In this document: in pieces, positions 46,922 to 58,304 of the stretch | Layout of the letters: each line of letters begins with the position of its first letter | Position numbering within the stretch: the first letter of the stretch is position 1 | DNA from: Pythium myriotylum | Taxonomy: Eukaryota; Oomycota; Peronosporomycetes; Pythiales; Pythiaceae | DNA length: 64,000 nt | Assembly (NCBI GenBank): GCA_023091665.1 | Contig: JALJCQ010000018.1 | Coordinates: 992,001 to 1,056,000, forward strand | Reading direction: 5' to 3' | Position numbers and translations under genes: made by a program | The notes under the pieces: model-generated | What the model was told of the DNA's origin: nothing | Databases searched by the model: none | Seen by the model: only the letters and a program-made list of their open reading frames with translations

Positions 46922-47242
46922 CCATGCATCTTGCGCACCACTCGCCGACCGAACCAGCGGGAGCTGCGAGTCTTCCATCGCGAGACAGATCATCGCGAGC
47001 GCCTTGCGAGACTTCTTCTTGAAGAGGGCTCGGTCCGCGTCGGTCTGGCACTGCTCGAGTTTGACCTCTCCACAGACAACTTCCCAGACGTCGCGTTCTT
47101 CGAGCACCATCTGCATCTTGAACTTCCATGTGTGGAAGTTGGTTCCGTCGAACTTGTTGATGCGGGCTGGGGTGGTCGAATCCATGGCGAAGGCTGGGGA
47201 GGCGAAGTCGGTGGAGGCAGAGTCGGCTGGGCTTGGGCTCAT
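46358..47242 (-). pseudogene. gag N-terminal fragment, unit 3
   Basis: 295 codons with the Ala allele in GAQDAW. Confidence 0.88.
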
Positions 47243-47616
47243 AACCTGTTGGAAGGTCGCTTGGTTGGTGGGATGCAAAATGCAAAGTGAATTGATCGGG
47301 ACTTAGTTCGCCGCTGCTACCTCTAAGCCGTCTGTGTGGAGAGAGGTTGAATTGCACAGTCAAAAAAGTGAAAAACACAGGGTTTGAAGGCAACTACACG
47401 ACCGAATGGTGAATGGCACAGGCATGATTGCGAGGAGGGTGAAATATAGAGTGGTTTTGGTTGACTGGCACAGGCTGCGGGTAGAGAATGACCCCCCGTC
47501 CTAATCAGGATCAAGAATAAGGTGGTCAACACTAATATCCTTGTGACCTTGTGAACCGGTAGTGGTACCGGTATCCGATACCGCTCATCCACCAGACCCC
47601 AACAATTGCAGTGACG

Positions 47617-49593
47617 ATGAATGACGCATCCGATGATGGAGCAGGCGAGCGACCAGCCCAACCCGAGTGGATTATGGTGCAAACGCTGCTTTCAACCTAC
47701 GACTATCAGACCTACAGGGACGCAGAATTCTGCTGTAGCCGTGTGACACACACAGATACCGCGTATTGTCAACTGTGTGCAGCCACGACTCATCTTATGA
47801 CGATCCGCCGTCTCGTTTGCCGAAGTCCCACATGCCAGCCAACCGCTGCGTGCCTGTTCAAGTGGAAGGTGTTGGCGTGCTCGACCAGTGGTGTGTGGGC
47901 AGTGTACCACAATGGACACGCCGACGCTCGTGGCGACATTGTGGCTTGTGGAAGAGAACATAAGCCTATGATCACTGAAGAGATGAAGAAGTACATCGTC
48001 CAGCAAGACGATTGCATGATTCCGCCAAGAATGATCCTGGGCAACCTACGAAGCGACCCAGACATTATCCAACCCTTATGGGGATATCCAACGCTACAGC
48101 AGATACAGAACTGTGTCAAATATCTCCGGAGAAGTTTGGGGTGCAAGAACAGCCATTTAGCTGTCCAGCAGCTCATCCACAAGCATCACTACCACAGCGA
48201 CCTCCAAGACGATGAACCATTCATGTTTGGCCGTCATTATGAAGCCGGTCACGTTCGCGTTGGGGCGGGCACCGATTCGGACTCATTTGTTATTGGGGTG
48301 ACCACACGTGCACTCTTGCCTTGTGCACTCGAGTGCCTTGAGAGTCTCGTTGACATAACCAAGCGCATTCGTCCAGCTGCAAGGCTGCGCATCAGTGCCG
48401 TCATGGGTGACGCCGAAGATGCACAGTTCAACGCGGTCCACGCTGTCCCAGAATTCAAGTCTGCAAAGTATCTCATGTGCTTCTTTCATGTGTTGTACAA
48501 CGTGCGGAAACACACAAGGAATCTCGAGCCGCAGCATCGGAAGATCATGATGGACGGAATTATGAAGATGCACTACTCAAGATCACCAGGAACGTACGAG
48601 ACTCGCAAGCTTGAGGTGTTGGATTCGTGGCGAGCTGTTCCAGACCTGCTTGCGTTCAGGATATACTTCGAGAAACAGTGGCTGGATGGTCGATACTCCA
48701 AGTGGCAAGTGTTCCATTCGCCATGTGGGTATGCCACAACCAACAATCCATGCGAGACATTCAACGCAACACGGAAGGTCTACACAGGTCGTCGAAGGTA
48801 TCCGATGCAGCGACTCTTGGAGATCATTTGCCGAGTTACAAAGGAGGCTCCGTCCCGCCAAAGCTTTGGTGACGCGCACATCGTCCCACCAACCCCTGAG
48901 GTATCTCGAGCTGCTGCAGCATTGATATCCGGCGACATGGTTGCGGTGTACCGAACTGATGAGCCAGATATATGTCTCGTGCGAGAACGCATAAGCACTA
49001 CTGTGCCATTCGACGAGGATCTTATACAGGTACTCGCCGGGGCCTTCATCTCGCGCAAGGTTGGCTCGCTGGAACCGTTGCCGAGGGTTGCCGTTTCCGT
49101 TGCCGTTGCCGCCGGAGTTGCCGTTGCCGTTGCCGTTGTCCTTGACACGCGAGTGGCACTCCGCGGCCCAATGACCGATCTTGCCGCAGTAGTTGCACGT
49201 GCCAGTCTTCTTGACTGCACGGCCCTTGGGCTTCGCGTCACTTGTCATGAACGCTTGGCCAAGCGTGGCTCCGTCGCCACCTTGCTCCTTGCGCTTCATG
49301 TCTTCATGGAGCAGCCGAGACGTCACGAGTTCCCACGTGAGCGCGTCGACACGCGACTCCAACGCCGTGATGAGGAACTGGTACGACTCGCTGAGACTGC
49401 CGAGAAGCGTGATCACCAAGTCGTCTTCGCTGACCGGAGCGCCGACTGCGTCGAGTTGCTCGGCCAGGGTCTTGAGCTTGTTGATGTGCGTGAGCACATC
49501 GTCACCTTCTTCCATCATGGTCGTGAAGAAACGACGACGAAGAAAGAGCTTGTTGGCAAGGCTCTTCTTCTCGAAGTGTTCTTCCAGTCTTGA
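47617..49593 (+). CDS. MULE transposase-antisense gag chimeric ORF, unit 3
   Basis: Open. Alleles MILG, DITK and TTT in DSFVIG, the same haplotype as unit 1. Confidence 0.78.
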   Translation: MNDASDDGAGERPAQPEWIMVQTLLSTYDYQTYRDAEFCCSRVTHTDTAYCQLCAATTHLMTIRRLVCRSPTCQPTAACLFKWKVLACSTSGVWAVYHNGHADARGDIVACGREHKPMITEEMKKYIVQQDDCMIPPRMILGNLRSDPDIIQPLWGYPTLQQIQNCVKYLRRSLGCKNSHLAVQQLIHKHHYHSDLQDDEPFMFGRHYEAGHVRVGAGTDSDSFVIGVTTRALLPCALECLESLVDITKRIRPAARLRISAVMGDAEDAQFNAVHAVPEFKSAKYLMCFFHVLYNVRKHTRNLEPQHRKIMMDGIMKMHYSRSPGTYETRKLEVLDSWRAVPDLLAFRIYFEKQWLDGRYSKWQVFHSPCGYATTNNPCETFNATRKVYTGRRRYPMQRLLEIICRVTKEAPSRQSFGDAHIVPPTPEVSRAAAALISGDMVAVYRTDEPDICLVRERISTTVPFDEDLIQVLAGAFISRKVGSLEPLPRVAVSVAVAAGVAVAVAVVLDTRVALRGPMTDLAAVVARASLLDCTALGLRVTCHERLAKRGSVATLLLALHVFMEQPRRHEFPRERVDTRLQRRDEELVRLAETAEKRDHQVVFADRSADCVELLGQGLELVDVREHIVTFFHHGREETTTKKELVGKALLLEVFFQS

Positions 49594-49914
49594 CCATGCA
49601 TCTTGCGCACCACTCGCCGACCGAACCAGCGGGAGCTGCGAGTCTTCCATCGCGAGACAGATCATCGCGAGCGCCTTGCGAGACTTCTTCTTGAAGAGGG
49701 CTCGGTCCGCGTCGGTCTGGCACTGCTCGAGTTTGACCTCTCCACAGACAACTTCCCAGACGTCGCGTTCTTCGAGCACCATCTGCATCTTGAACTTCCA
49801 TGTGTGGAAGTTGGTTCCGTCGAACTTGTTGATGCGGGCTGGGGTGGTCGAATCCATGGCGAAGGCTGGGGAGGCGAAGTCGGTGGAGGCAGAGTCGGCT
49901 GGGCTTGGGCTCAT
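49030..49914 (-). pseudogene. gag N-terminal fragment, unit 4
   Basis: Ala allele in GAQDAW; otherwise like unit 3. Confidence 0.88.
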
Positions 49915-50288
49915 AACCTGTTGGAAGGTCGCTTGGTTGGTGGGATGCAAAATGCAAAGTGAATTGATCGGGACTTAGTTCGCCGCTGCTACCTCTAAGC
50001 CGTCTGTGTGGAGAGAGGTTGAATTGCACAGTCAAAAAAGTGAAAAACACAGGGTTTGAAGGCAACTACACGACCGAATGGTGAATGGCACAGGCATGAT
50101 TGCGAGGAGGGTGAAATATAGAGTGGTTTTGGTTGACTGGCACAGGCTGCGGGTAGAGAATGACCCCCCGTCCTAATCAGGATCAAGAATAAGGTGGTCA
50201 ACACTAATATCCTTGTGACCTTGTGAACCGGTAGTGGTACCGGTATCCGATACCGCTCATCCACCAGACCCCAACAATTGCAGTGACG

Positions 50289-52265
50289 ATGAATGACGCA
50301 TCCGATGATGGAGCAGGCGAGCGACCAGCCCAACCCGAGTGGATTATGGTGCAAACGCTGCTTTCAACCTACGACTATCAGACCTACAGGGACGCAGAAT
50401 TCTGCTGTAGCCGTGTGACACACACAGATACCGCGTATTGTCAACTGTGTGCAGCCACGACTCATCTTATGACGATCCGCCGTCTCGTTTGCCGAAGTCC
50501 CACATGCCAGCCAACCGCTGCGTGCCTGTTCAAGTGGAAGGTGTTGGCGTGCTCGACCAGTGGTGTGTGGGCAGTGTACCACAATGGACACGCCGACGCT
50601 CGTGGCGACATTGTGGCTTGTGGAAGAGAACATAAGCCTATGATCACTGAAGAGATGAAGAAGTACATCGTCCAGCAAGACGATTGCATGATTCCGCCAA
50701 GAATGATCCTGGGCAACCTACGAAGCGACCCAGACATTATCCAACCCTTATGGGGATATCCAACGCTACAGCAGATACAGAACTGTGTCAAATATCTCCG
50801 GAGAAGTTTGGGGTGCAAGAACAGCCATTTAGCTGTCCAGCAGCTCATCCACAAGCATCACTACCACAGCGACCTCCAAGACGATGAACCATTCATGTTT
50901 GGCCGTCATTATGAAGCCGGTCACGTTCGCGTTGGGGCGGGCACCGATTCGGACTCATTCGTTATTGGGGTGACCACACGTGCACTCTTGCCTTGTGCAC
51001 TCGAGTGCCTTGAGAGTCTCGTTGACAAAACCAAGCGCATTCGTCCAGCTGCAAGGCTGCGCATCAGTGCCGTCATGGGTGACGCCGAAGATGCACAGTT
51101 CAACGCGGTCCACGCTGTCCCAGAATTCAAGTCTGCAAAGTATCTCATGTGCTTCTTTCATGTGTTGTACAACGTGCGGAAACACACAAGGAATCTCGAG
51201 CCGCAGCATCGGAAGATCATGATGGACGGAATTATGAAGATGCACTACTCAAGATCACCAGGAACGTACGAGACTCGCAAGCTTGAGGTGTTGGATTCGT
51301 GGCGAGCTGTTCCAGACCTGCTTGCGTTCAGGATATACTTCGAGAAACAGTGGCTGGATGGTCGATACTCCAAGTGGCAAGTGTTCCATTCGCCATGTGG
51401 GTATGCCACAACCAACAATCCATGCGAGACATTCAACGCAACACGGAAGGTCTACACAGGTCGTCGAAGGTATCCGATGCAGCGACTCTTGGAGATCATT
51501 TGCCGAGTTACAAAGGAGGCTCCGTCCCGCCAAAGCTTTGGTGACGCGCACATCGTCCCACCAACCCCTGAGGTATCTCGAGCTGCTGCAGCATTGATAT
51601 CCGGCGACATGGTTGCGGTGTACCGAACTGATGAGCCAGATATATGTCTCGTGCGAGAACGCATAAGCACTACTGTGCCATTCGACGAGGATCTTATACA
51701 GGTACTCGCCGGGGCCTTCATCTCGCGCAAGGTTGGCTCGCTGGAACCGTTGCCGAGGGTTGCCGTTTCCGTTGCCGTTGCCGCCGGAGTTGCCGTTGCC
51801 GTTGCCGTTGTCCTTGACACGCGAGTGGCACTCCGCGGCCCAATGACCGATCTTGCCGCAGTAGTTGCACGTGCCAGTCTTCTTGACTGCACGGCCCTTG
51901 GGCTTCGCGTCACTTGTCATGAACGCTTGGCCAAGCGTGGCTCCGTCGCCACCTTGCTCCTTGCGCTTCATGTCTTCATGGAGCAGCCGAGACGTCACGA
52001 GTTCCCACGTGAGCGCGTCGACACGCGACTCCAACGCCGTGATGAGGAACTGGTACGACTCGCTGAGACTGCCGAGAAGCGTGATCACCAAGTCGTCTTC
52101 GCTGACCGGAGCGCCGACTGCGTCGAGTTGCTCGGCCAGGGTCTTGAGCTTGTTGATGTGCGTGAGCACATCGTCACCTTCTTCCATCATGGTCGTGAAG
52201 AAACGACGACGAAGAAAGAGCTTGTTGGCAAGGCTCTTCTTCTCGAAGTGTTCTTCCAGTCTTGA
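50289..52265 (+). CDS. MULE transposase-antisense gag chimeric ORF, unit 4 (recombinant)
   Basis: Open. MILG as in units 1 and 3, but DKTK and TTC as in units 2 and 5-8, so the haplotype switches between about 50709 and 50960. Confidence 0.78.
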   Translation: MNDASDDGAGERPAQPEWIMVQTLLSTYDYQTYRDAEFCCSRVTHTDTAYCQLCAATTHLMTIRRLVCRSPTCQPTAACLFKWKVLACSTSGVWAVYHNGHADARGDIVACGREHKPMITEEMKKYIVQQDDCMIPPRMILGNLRSDPDIIQPLWGYPTLQQIQNCVKYLRRSLGCKNSHLAVQQLIHKHHYHSDLQDDEPFMFGRHYEAGHVRVGAGTDSDSFVIGVTTRALLPCALECLESLVDKTKRIRPAARLRISAVMGDAEDAQFNAVHAVPEFKSAKYLMCFFHVLYNVRKHTRNLEPQHRKIMMDGIMKMHYSRSPGTYETRKLEVLDSWRAVPDLLAFRIYFEKQWLDGRYSKWQVFHSPCGYATTNNPCETFNATRKVYTGRRRYPMQRLLEIICRVTKEAPSRQSFGDAHIVPPTPEVSRAAAALISGDMVAVYRTDEPDICLVRERISTTVPFDEDLIQVLAGAFISRKVGSLEPLPRVAVSVAVAAGVAVAVAVVLDTRVALRGPMTDLAAVVARASLLDCTALGLRVTCHERLAKRGSVATLLLALHVFMEQPRRHEFPRERVDTRLQRRDEELVRLAETAEKRDHQVVFADRSADCVELLGQGLELVDVREHIVTFFHHGREETTTKKELVGKALLLEVFFQS

Positions 52266-52586
52266 CCATGCATCTTGCGCACCACTCGCCGACCGAACCA
52301 GCGGGAGCTGCGAGTCTTCCATCGCGAGACAGATCATCGCGAGCGCCTTGCGAGACTTCTTCTTGAAGAGGGCTCGGTCCGCGTCGGTCTGGCACTGCTC
52401 GAGTTTGACCTCTCCACAGACAACTTCCCAGACGTCGCGTTCTTCGAGCACCATCTGCATCTTGAACTTCCATGTGTGGAAGTTGGTTCCGTCGAACTTG
52501 TTGATGCGGGCTGGGGTGGTCGAATCCATGGCGAAGGCTGGGGAGGCGAAGTCGGTGGAGGCAGAGTCGGCTGGGCTTGGGCTCAT
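51702..52586 (-). pseudogene. gag N-terminal fragment, unit 5
   Basis: Ala allele in GAQDAW. Confidence 0.88.
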
Positions 52587-52960
52587 AACCTGTTGGAAGG
52601 TCGCTTGGTTGGTGGGATGCAAAATGCAAAGTGAATTGATCGGGACTTAGTTCGCCGCTGCTACCTCTAAGCCGTCTGTGTGGAGAGAGGTTGAATTGCA
52701 CAGTCAAAAAAGTGAAAAACACAGGGTTTGAAGGCAACTACACGACCGAATGGTGAATGGCACAGGCATGATTGCGAGGAGGGTGAAATATAGAGTGGTT
52801 TTGGTTGACTGGCACAGGCTGCGGGTAGAGAATGACCCCCCGTCCTAATCAGGATCAAGAATAAGGTGGTCAACACTAATATCCTTGTGACCTTGTGAAC
52901 CGGTAGTGGTACCGGTATCCGATACCGCTCATCCACCAGACCCCAACAATTGCAGTGACG

Positions 52961-54937
52961 ATGAATGACGCATCCGATGATGGAGCAGGCGAGCGACCAG
53001 CCCAACCCGAGTGGATTATGGTGCAAACGCTGCTTTCAACCTACGACTATCAGACCTACAGGGACGCAGAATTCTGCTGTAGCCGTGTGACACACACAGA
53101 TACCGCGTATTGTCAACTGTGTGCAGCCACGACTCATCTTATGACGATCCGCCGTCTCGTTTGCCGAAGTCCCACATGCCAGCCAACCGCTGCGTGCCTG
53201 TTCAAGTGGAAGGTGTTGGCGTGCTCGACCAGTGGTGTGTGGGCAGTGTACCACAATGGACACGCCGACGCTCGTGGCGACATTGTGGCTTGTGGAAGAG
53301 AACATAAGCCTATGATCACTGAAGAGATGAAGAAGTACATCGTCCAGCAAGACGATTGCATGATTCCGCCAAGAATGATCCCGGGCAACCTACGAAGCGA
53401 CCCAGACATTATCCAACCCTTATGGGGATATCCAACGCTACAGCAGATACAGAACTGTGTCAAATATCTCCGGAGAAGTTTGGGGTGCAAGAACAGCCAT
53501 TTAGCTGTCCAGCAGCTCATCCACAAGCATCACTACCACAGCGACCTCCAAGACGATGAACCATTCATGTTTGGCCGTCATTATGAAGCCGGTCACGTTC
53601 GCGTTGGGGCGGGCACCGATTCGGACTCATTCGTTATTGGGGTGACCACACGTGCACTCTTGCCTTGTGCACTCGAGTGCCTTGAGAGTCTCGTTGACAA
53701 AACCAAGCGCATTCGTCCAGCTGCAAGGCTGCGCATCAGTGCCGTCATGGGTGACGCCGAAGATGCACAGTTCAACGCGGTCCACGCTGTCCCAGAATTC
53801 AAGTCTGCAAAGTATCTCATGTGCTTCTTTCATGTGTTGTACAACGTGCGGAAACACACAAGGAATCTCGAGCCGCAGCATCGGAAGATCATGACGGACG
53901 GAATTATGAAGATGCACTACTCAAGATCACCAGGAACGTACGAGACTCGCAAGCTTGAGGTGTTGGATTCGTGGCGAGCTGTTCCAGACCTGCTTGCGTT
54001 CAGGATATACTTCGAGAAACAGTGGCTGGATGGTCGATACTCCAAGTGGCAAGTGTTCCATTCGCCATGTGGGTATGCCACAACCAACAATCCATGCGAG
54101 ACATTCAACGCAACACGGAAGGTCTACACAGGTCGTCGAAGGTATCCGATGCAGCGACTCTTGGAGATCATTTGCCGAGTTACAAAGGAGGCTCCGTCCC
54201 GCCAAAGCTTTGGTGACGCGCACATCGTCCCACCAACCCCTGAGGTATCTCGAGCTGCTGCAGCATTGATATCCGGCGACATGGTTGCGGTGTACCGAAC
54301 TGATGAGCCAGATATATGTCTCGTGCGAGAACGCATAAGCACTACTGTGCCATTCGACGAGGATCTTATACAGGTACTCGCCGGGGCCTTCATCTCGCGC
54401 AAGGTTGGCTCGCTGGAACCGTTGCCGAGGGTTGCCGTTTCCGTTGCCGTTGCCGCCGGAGTTGCCGTTGCCGTTGCCGTTGTCCTTGACACGCGAGTGG
54501 CACTCCGCGGCCCAATGACCGATCTTGCCGCAGTAGTTGCACGTGCCAGTCTTCTTGACTGCACGGCCCTTGGGCTTCGCGTCACTTGTCATGAACGCTT
54601 GGCCAAGCGTGGCTCCGTCGCCACCTTGCTCCTTGCGCTTCATGTCTTCATGGAGCAGCCGAGACGTCACGAGTTCCCACGTGAGCGCGTCGACACGCGA
54701 CTCCAACGCCGTGATGAGGAACTGGTACGACTCGCTGAGACTGCCGAGAAGCGTGATCACCAAGTCGTCTTCGCTGACCGGAGCGCCGACTGCGTCGAGT
54801 TGCTCGGCCAGGGTCTTGAGCTTGTTGATGTGCGTGAGCACATCGTCACCTTCTTCCATCATGGTCGTGAAGAAACGACGACGAAGAAAGAGCTTGTTGG
54901 CAAGGCTCTTCTTCTCGAAGTGTTCTTCCAGTCTTGA
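52961..54937 (+). CDS. MULE transposase-antisense gag chimeric ORF, unit 5
   Basis: Open. MIPG and DKTK; private Met to Thr in IMTDG. Confidence 0.78.
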   Translation: MNDASDDGAGERPAQPEWIMVQTLLSTYDYQTYRDAEFCCSRVTHTDTAYCQLCAATTHLMTIRRLVCRSPTCQPTAACLFKWKVLACSTSGVWAVYHNGHADARGDIVACGREHKPMITEEMKKYIVQQDDCMIPPRMIPGNLRSDPDIIQPLWGYPTLQQIQNCVKYLRRSLGCKNSHLAVQQLIHKHHYHSDLQDDEPFMFGRHYEAGHVRVGAGTDSDSFVIGVTTRALLPCALECLESLVDKTKRIRPAARLRISAVMGDAEDAQFNAVHAVPEFKSAKYLMCFFHVLYNVRKHTRNLEPQHRKIMTDGIMKMHYSRSPGTYETRKLEVLDSWRAVPDLLAFRIYFEKQWLDGRYSKWQVFHSPCGYATTNNPCETFNATRKVYTGRRRYPMQRLLEIICRVTKEAPSRQSFGDAHIVPPTPEVSRAAAALISGDMVAVYRTDEPDICLVRERISTTVPFDEDLIQVLAGAFISRKVGSLEPLPRVAVSVAVAAGVAVAVAVVLDTRVALRGPMTDLAAVVARASLLDCTALGLRVTCHERLAKRGSVATLLLALHVFMEQPRRHEFPRERVDTRLQRRDEELVRLAETAEKRDHQVVFADRSADCVELLGQGLELVDVREHIVTFFHHGREETTTKKELVGKALLLEVFFQS

Positions 54938-55258
54938 CCATGCATCTTGCGCACCACTCGCCGACCGAACCAGCGGGAGCTGCGAGTCTTCCATCGCGAG
55001 ACAGATCATCGCGAGCGCCTTGCGAGACTTCTTCTTGAAGAGGGCTCGGTCCGCGTCGGTCTGGCACTGCTCGAGTTTGACCTCTCCACAGACAACTTCC
55101 CAGACGTCGCGTTCTTCGAGCACCATCTGCATCTTGAACTTCCATGTGTGGAAGTTGGTTCCGTCGAACTTGTTGATGCGGGCTGGGGTGGTCGAATCCA
55201 TGGCGAAGGCTGGGGAGGCGAAGTCGGTGGAGGCAGAGTCGGCTGGGCTTGGGCTCAT
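54374..55258 (-). pseudogene. gag N-terminal fragment, unit 6
   Basis: Ala allele in GAQDAW. Confidence 0.88.
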
Positions 55259-55632
55259 AACCTGTTGGAAGGTCGCTTGGTTGGTGGGATGCAAAATGCA
55301 AAGTGAATTGATCGGGACTTAGTTCGCCGCTGCTACCTCTAAGCCGTCTGTGTGGAGAGAGGTTGAATTGCACAGTCAAAAAAGTGAAAAACACAGGGTT
55401 TGAAGGCAACTACACGACCGAATGGTGAATGGCACAGGCATGATTGCGAGGAGGGTGAAATATAGAGTGGTTTTGGTTGACTGGCACAGGCTGCGGGTAG
55501 AGAATGACCCCCCGTCCTAATCAGGATCAAGAATAAGGTGGTCAACACTAATATCCTTGTGACCTTGTGAACCGGTAGTGGTACCGGTATCCGATACCGC
55601 TCATCCACCAGACCCCAACAATTGCAGTGACG

Positions 55633-57609
55633 ATGAATGACGCATCCGATGATGGAGCAGGCGAGCGACCAGCCCAACCCGAGTGGATTATGGTGCAAAC
55701 GCTGCTTTCAACCTACGACTATCAGACCTACAGGGACGCAGAATTCTGCTGTAGCCGTGTGACACACACAGATACCGCGTATTGTCAACTGTGTGCAGCC
55801 ACGACTCATCTTATGACGATCCGCCGTCTCGTTTGCCGAAGTCCCACATGCCAGCCAACCGCTGCGTGCCTGTTCAAGTGGAAGGTGTTGGCGTGCTCGA
55901 CCAGTGGTGTGTGGGCAGTGTACCACAATGGACACGCCGACGCTCGTGGCGACATTGTGGCTTGTGGAAGAGAACATAAGCCTATGATCACTGAAGAGAT
56001 GAAGAAGTACATCGTCCAGCAAGACGATTGCATGATTCCGCCAAGAATGATCCCGGGCAACCTACGAAGCGACCCAGACATTATCCAACCCTTATGGGGA
56101 TATCCAACGCTACAGCAGATACAGAACTGTGTCAAATATCTCCGGAGAAGTTTGGGGTGCAAGAACAGCCATTTAGCTGTCCAGCAGCTCATCCACAAGC
56201 ATCACTACCACAGCGACCTCCAAGACGATGAACCATTCATGTTTGGCCGTCATTATGAAGCCGGTCACGTTCGCGTTGGGGCGGGCACCGATTCGGACTC
56301 ATTCGTTATTGGGGTGACCACACGTGCACTCTTGCCTTGTGCACTCGAGTGCCTTGAGAGTCTCGTTGACAAAACCAAGCGCATTCGTCCAGCTGCAAGG
56401 CTGCGCATCAGTGCCGTCATGGGTGACGCCGAAGATGCACAGTTCAACGCGGTCCACGCTGTCCCAGAATTCAAGTCTGCAAAGTATCTCATGTGCTTCT
56501 TTCATGTGTTGTACAACGTGCGGAAACACACAAGGAATCTCGAGCCGCAGCATCGGAAGATCATGATGGACGGAATTATGAAGATGCACTACTCAAGATC
56601 ACCAGGAACGTACGAGACTCGCAAGCTTGAGGTGTTGGATTCGTGGCGAGCTGTTCCAGACCTGCTTGCGTTCAGGATATACTTCGAGAAACAGTGGCTG
56701 GATGGTCGATACTCCAAGTGGCAAGTGTTCCATTCGCCATGTGGGTATGCCACAACCAACAATCCATGCGAGACATTCAACGCAACACGGAAGGTCTACA
56801 CAGGTCGTCGAAGGTATCCGATGCAGCGACTCTTGGAGATCATTTGCCGAGTTACAAAGGAGGCTCCGTCCCGCCAAAGCTTTGGTGACGCGCACATCGT
56901 CCCACCAACCCCTGAGGTATCTCGAGCTGCTGCAGCATTGATATCCGGCGACATGGTTGCGGTGTACCGAACTGATGAGCCAGATATATGTCTCGTGCGA
57001 GAACGCATAAGCACTACTGTGCCATTCGACGAGGATCTTATACAGGTACTCGCCGGGGCCTTCATCTCGCGCAAGGTTGGCTCGCTGGAACCGTTGCCGA
57101 GGGTTGCCGTTTCCGTTGCCGTTGCCGCCGGAGTTGCCGTTGCCGTTGCCGTTGTCCTTGACACGCGAGTGGCACTCCGCGGCCCAATGACCGATCTTGC
57201 CGCAGTAGTTGCACGTGCCAGTCTTCTTGACTGCACGGCCCTTGGGCTTCGCGTCACTTGTCATGAACGCTTGGCCAAGCGTGGCTCCGTCGCCACCTTG
57301 CTCCTTGCGCTTCATGTCTTCATGGAGCAGCCGAGACGTCACGAGTTCCCACGTGAGCGCGTCGACACGCGACTCCAACGCCGTGATGAGGAACTGGTAC
57401 GACTCGCTGAGACTGCCGAGAAGCGTGATCACCAAGTCGTCTTCGCTGACCGGAGCGCCGACTGCGTCGAGTTGCTCGGCCAGGGTCTTGAGCTTGTTGA
57501 TGTGCGTGAGCACATCGTCACCTTCTTCCATCATGGTCGTGAAGAAACGACGACGAAGAAAGAGCTTGTTGGCAAGGCTCTTCTTCTCGAAGTGTTCTTC
57601 CAGTCTTGA
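55633..57609 (+). CDS. MULE transposase-antisense gag chimeric ORF, unit 6
   Basis: Open. MIPG, DKTK and MMDG; same protein as units 7 and 8 across the MULE part. Confidence 0.78.
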   Translation: MNDASDDGAGERPAQPEWIMVQTLLSTYDYQTYRDAEFCCSRVTHTDTAYCQLCAATTHLMTIRRLVCRSPTCQPTAACLFKWKVLACSTSGVWAVYHNGHADARGDIVACGREHKPMITEEMKKYIVQQDDCMIPPRMIPGNLRSDPDIIQPLWGYPTLQQIQNCVKYLRRSLGCKNSHLAVQQLIHKHHYHSDLQDDEPFMFGRHYEAGHVRVGAGTDSDSFVIGVTTRALLPCALECLESLVDKTKRIRPAARLRISAVMGDAEDAQFNAVHAVPEFKSAKYLMCFFHVLYNVRKHTRNLEPQHRKIMMDGIMKMHYSRSPGTYETRKLEVLDSWRAVPDLLAFRIYFEKQWLDGRYSKWQVFHSPCGYATTNNPCETFNATRKVYTGRRRYPMQRLLEIICRVTKEAPSRQSFGDAHIVPPTPEVSRAAAALISGDMVAVYRTDEPDICLVRERISTTVPFDEDLIQVLAGAFISRKVGSLEPLPRVAVSVAVAAGVAVAVAVVLDTRVALRGPMTDLAAVVARASLLDCTALGLRVTCHERLAKRGSVATLLLALHVFMEQPRRHEFPRERVDTRLQRRDEELVRLAETAEKRDHQVVFADRSADCVELLGQGLELVDVREHIVTFFHHGREETTTKKELVGKALLLEVFFQS

Positions 57610-57930
57610 CCATGTATCTTGCGCACCACTCGCCGACCGAACCAGCGGGAGCTGCGAGTCTTCCATCGCGAGACAGATCATCGCGAGCGCCTTGCGAGAC
57701 TTCTTCTTGAAGAGGGCTCGGTCCGCGTCGGTCTGGCACTGCTCGAGTTTGACCTCTCCACAGACAACTTCCCAGACGTCGCGTTCTTCGAGCACCATCT
57801 GCATCTTGAACTTCCATGTGTGGAAGTTGGTTCCGTCGAACTTGTTGATGCGGGCTGGGGTGGTCGAATCCATGGCGAAGGCTGGGGAGGCGAAGTCGGT
57901 GGAGGCAGAGTCGGCTGGGCTTGGGCTCAT
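57046..57930 (-). pseudogene. gag N-terminal fragment, unit 7
   Basis: Thr allele in GAQDTW, as in units 1, 2 and 8. Confidence 0.88.
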
Positions 57931-58304
57931 AACCTGTTGGAAGGTCGCTTGGTTGGTGGGATGCAAAATGCAAAGTGAATTGATCGGGACTTAGTTCGCC
58001 GCTGCTACCTCTAAGCCGTCTGTGTGGAGAGAGGTTGAATTGCACAGTCAAAAAAGTGAAAAACACAGGGTTTGAAGGCAACTACACGACCGAATGGTGA
58101 ATGGCACAGGCATGATTGCGAGGAGGGTGAAATATAGAGTGGTTTTGGTTGACTGGCACAGGCTGCGGGTAGAGAATGACCCCCCGTCCTAATCAGGATC
58201 AAGAATAAGGTGGTCAACACTAATATCCTTGTGACCTTGTGAACCGGTAGTGGTACCGGTATCCGATACCGCTCATCCACCAGACCCCAACAATTGCAGT
58301 GACG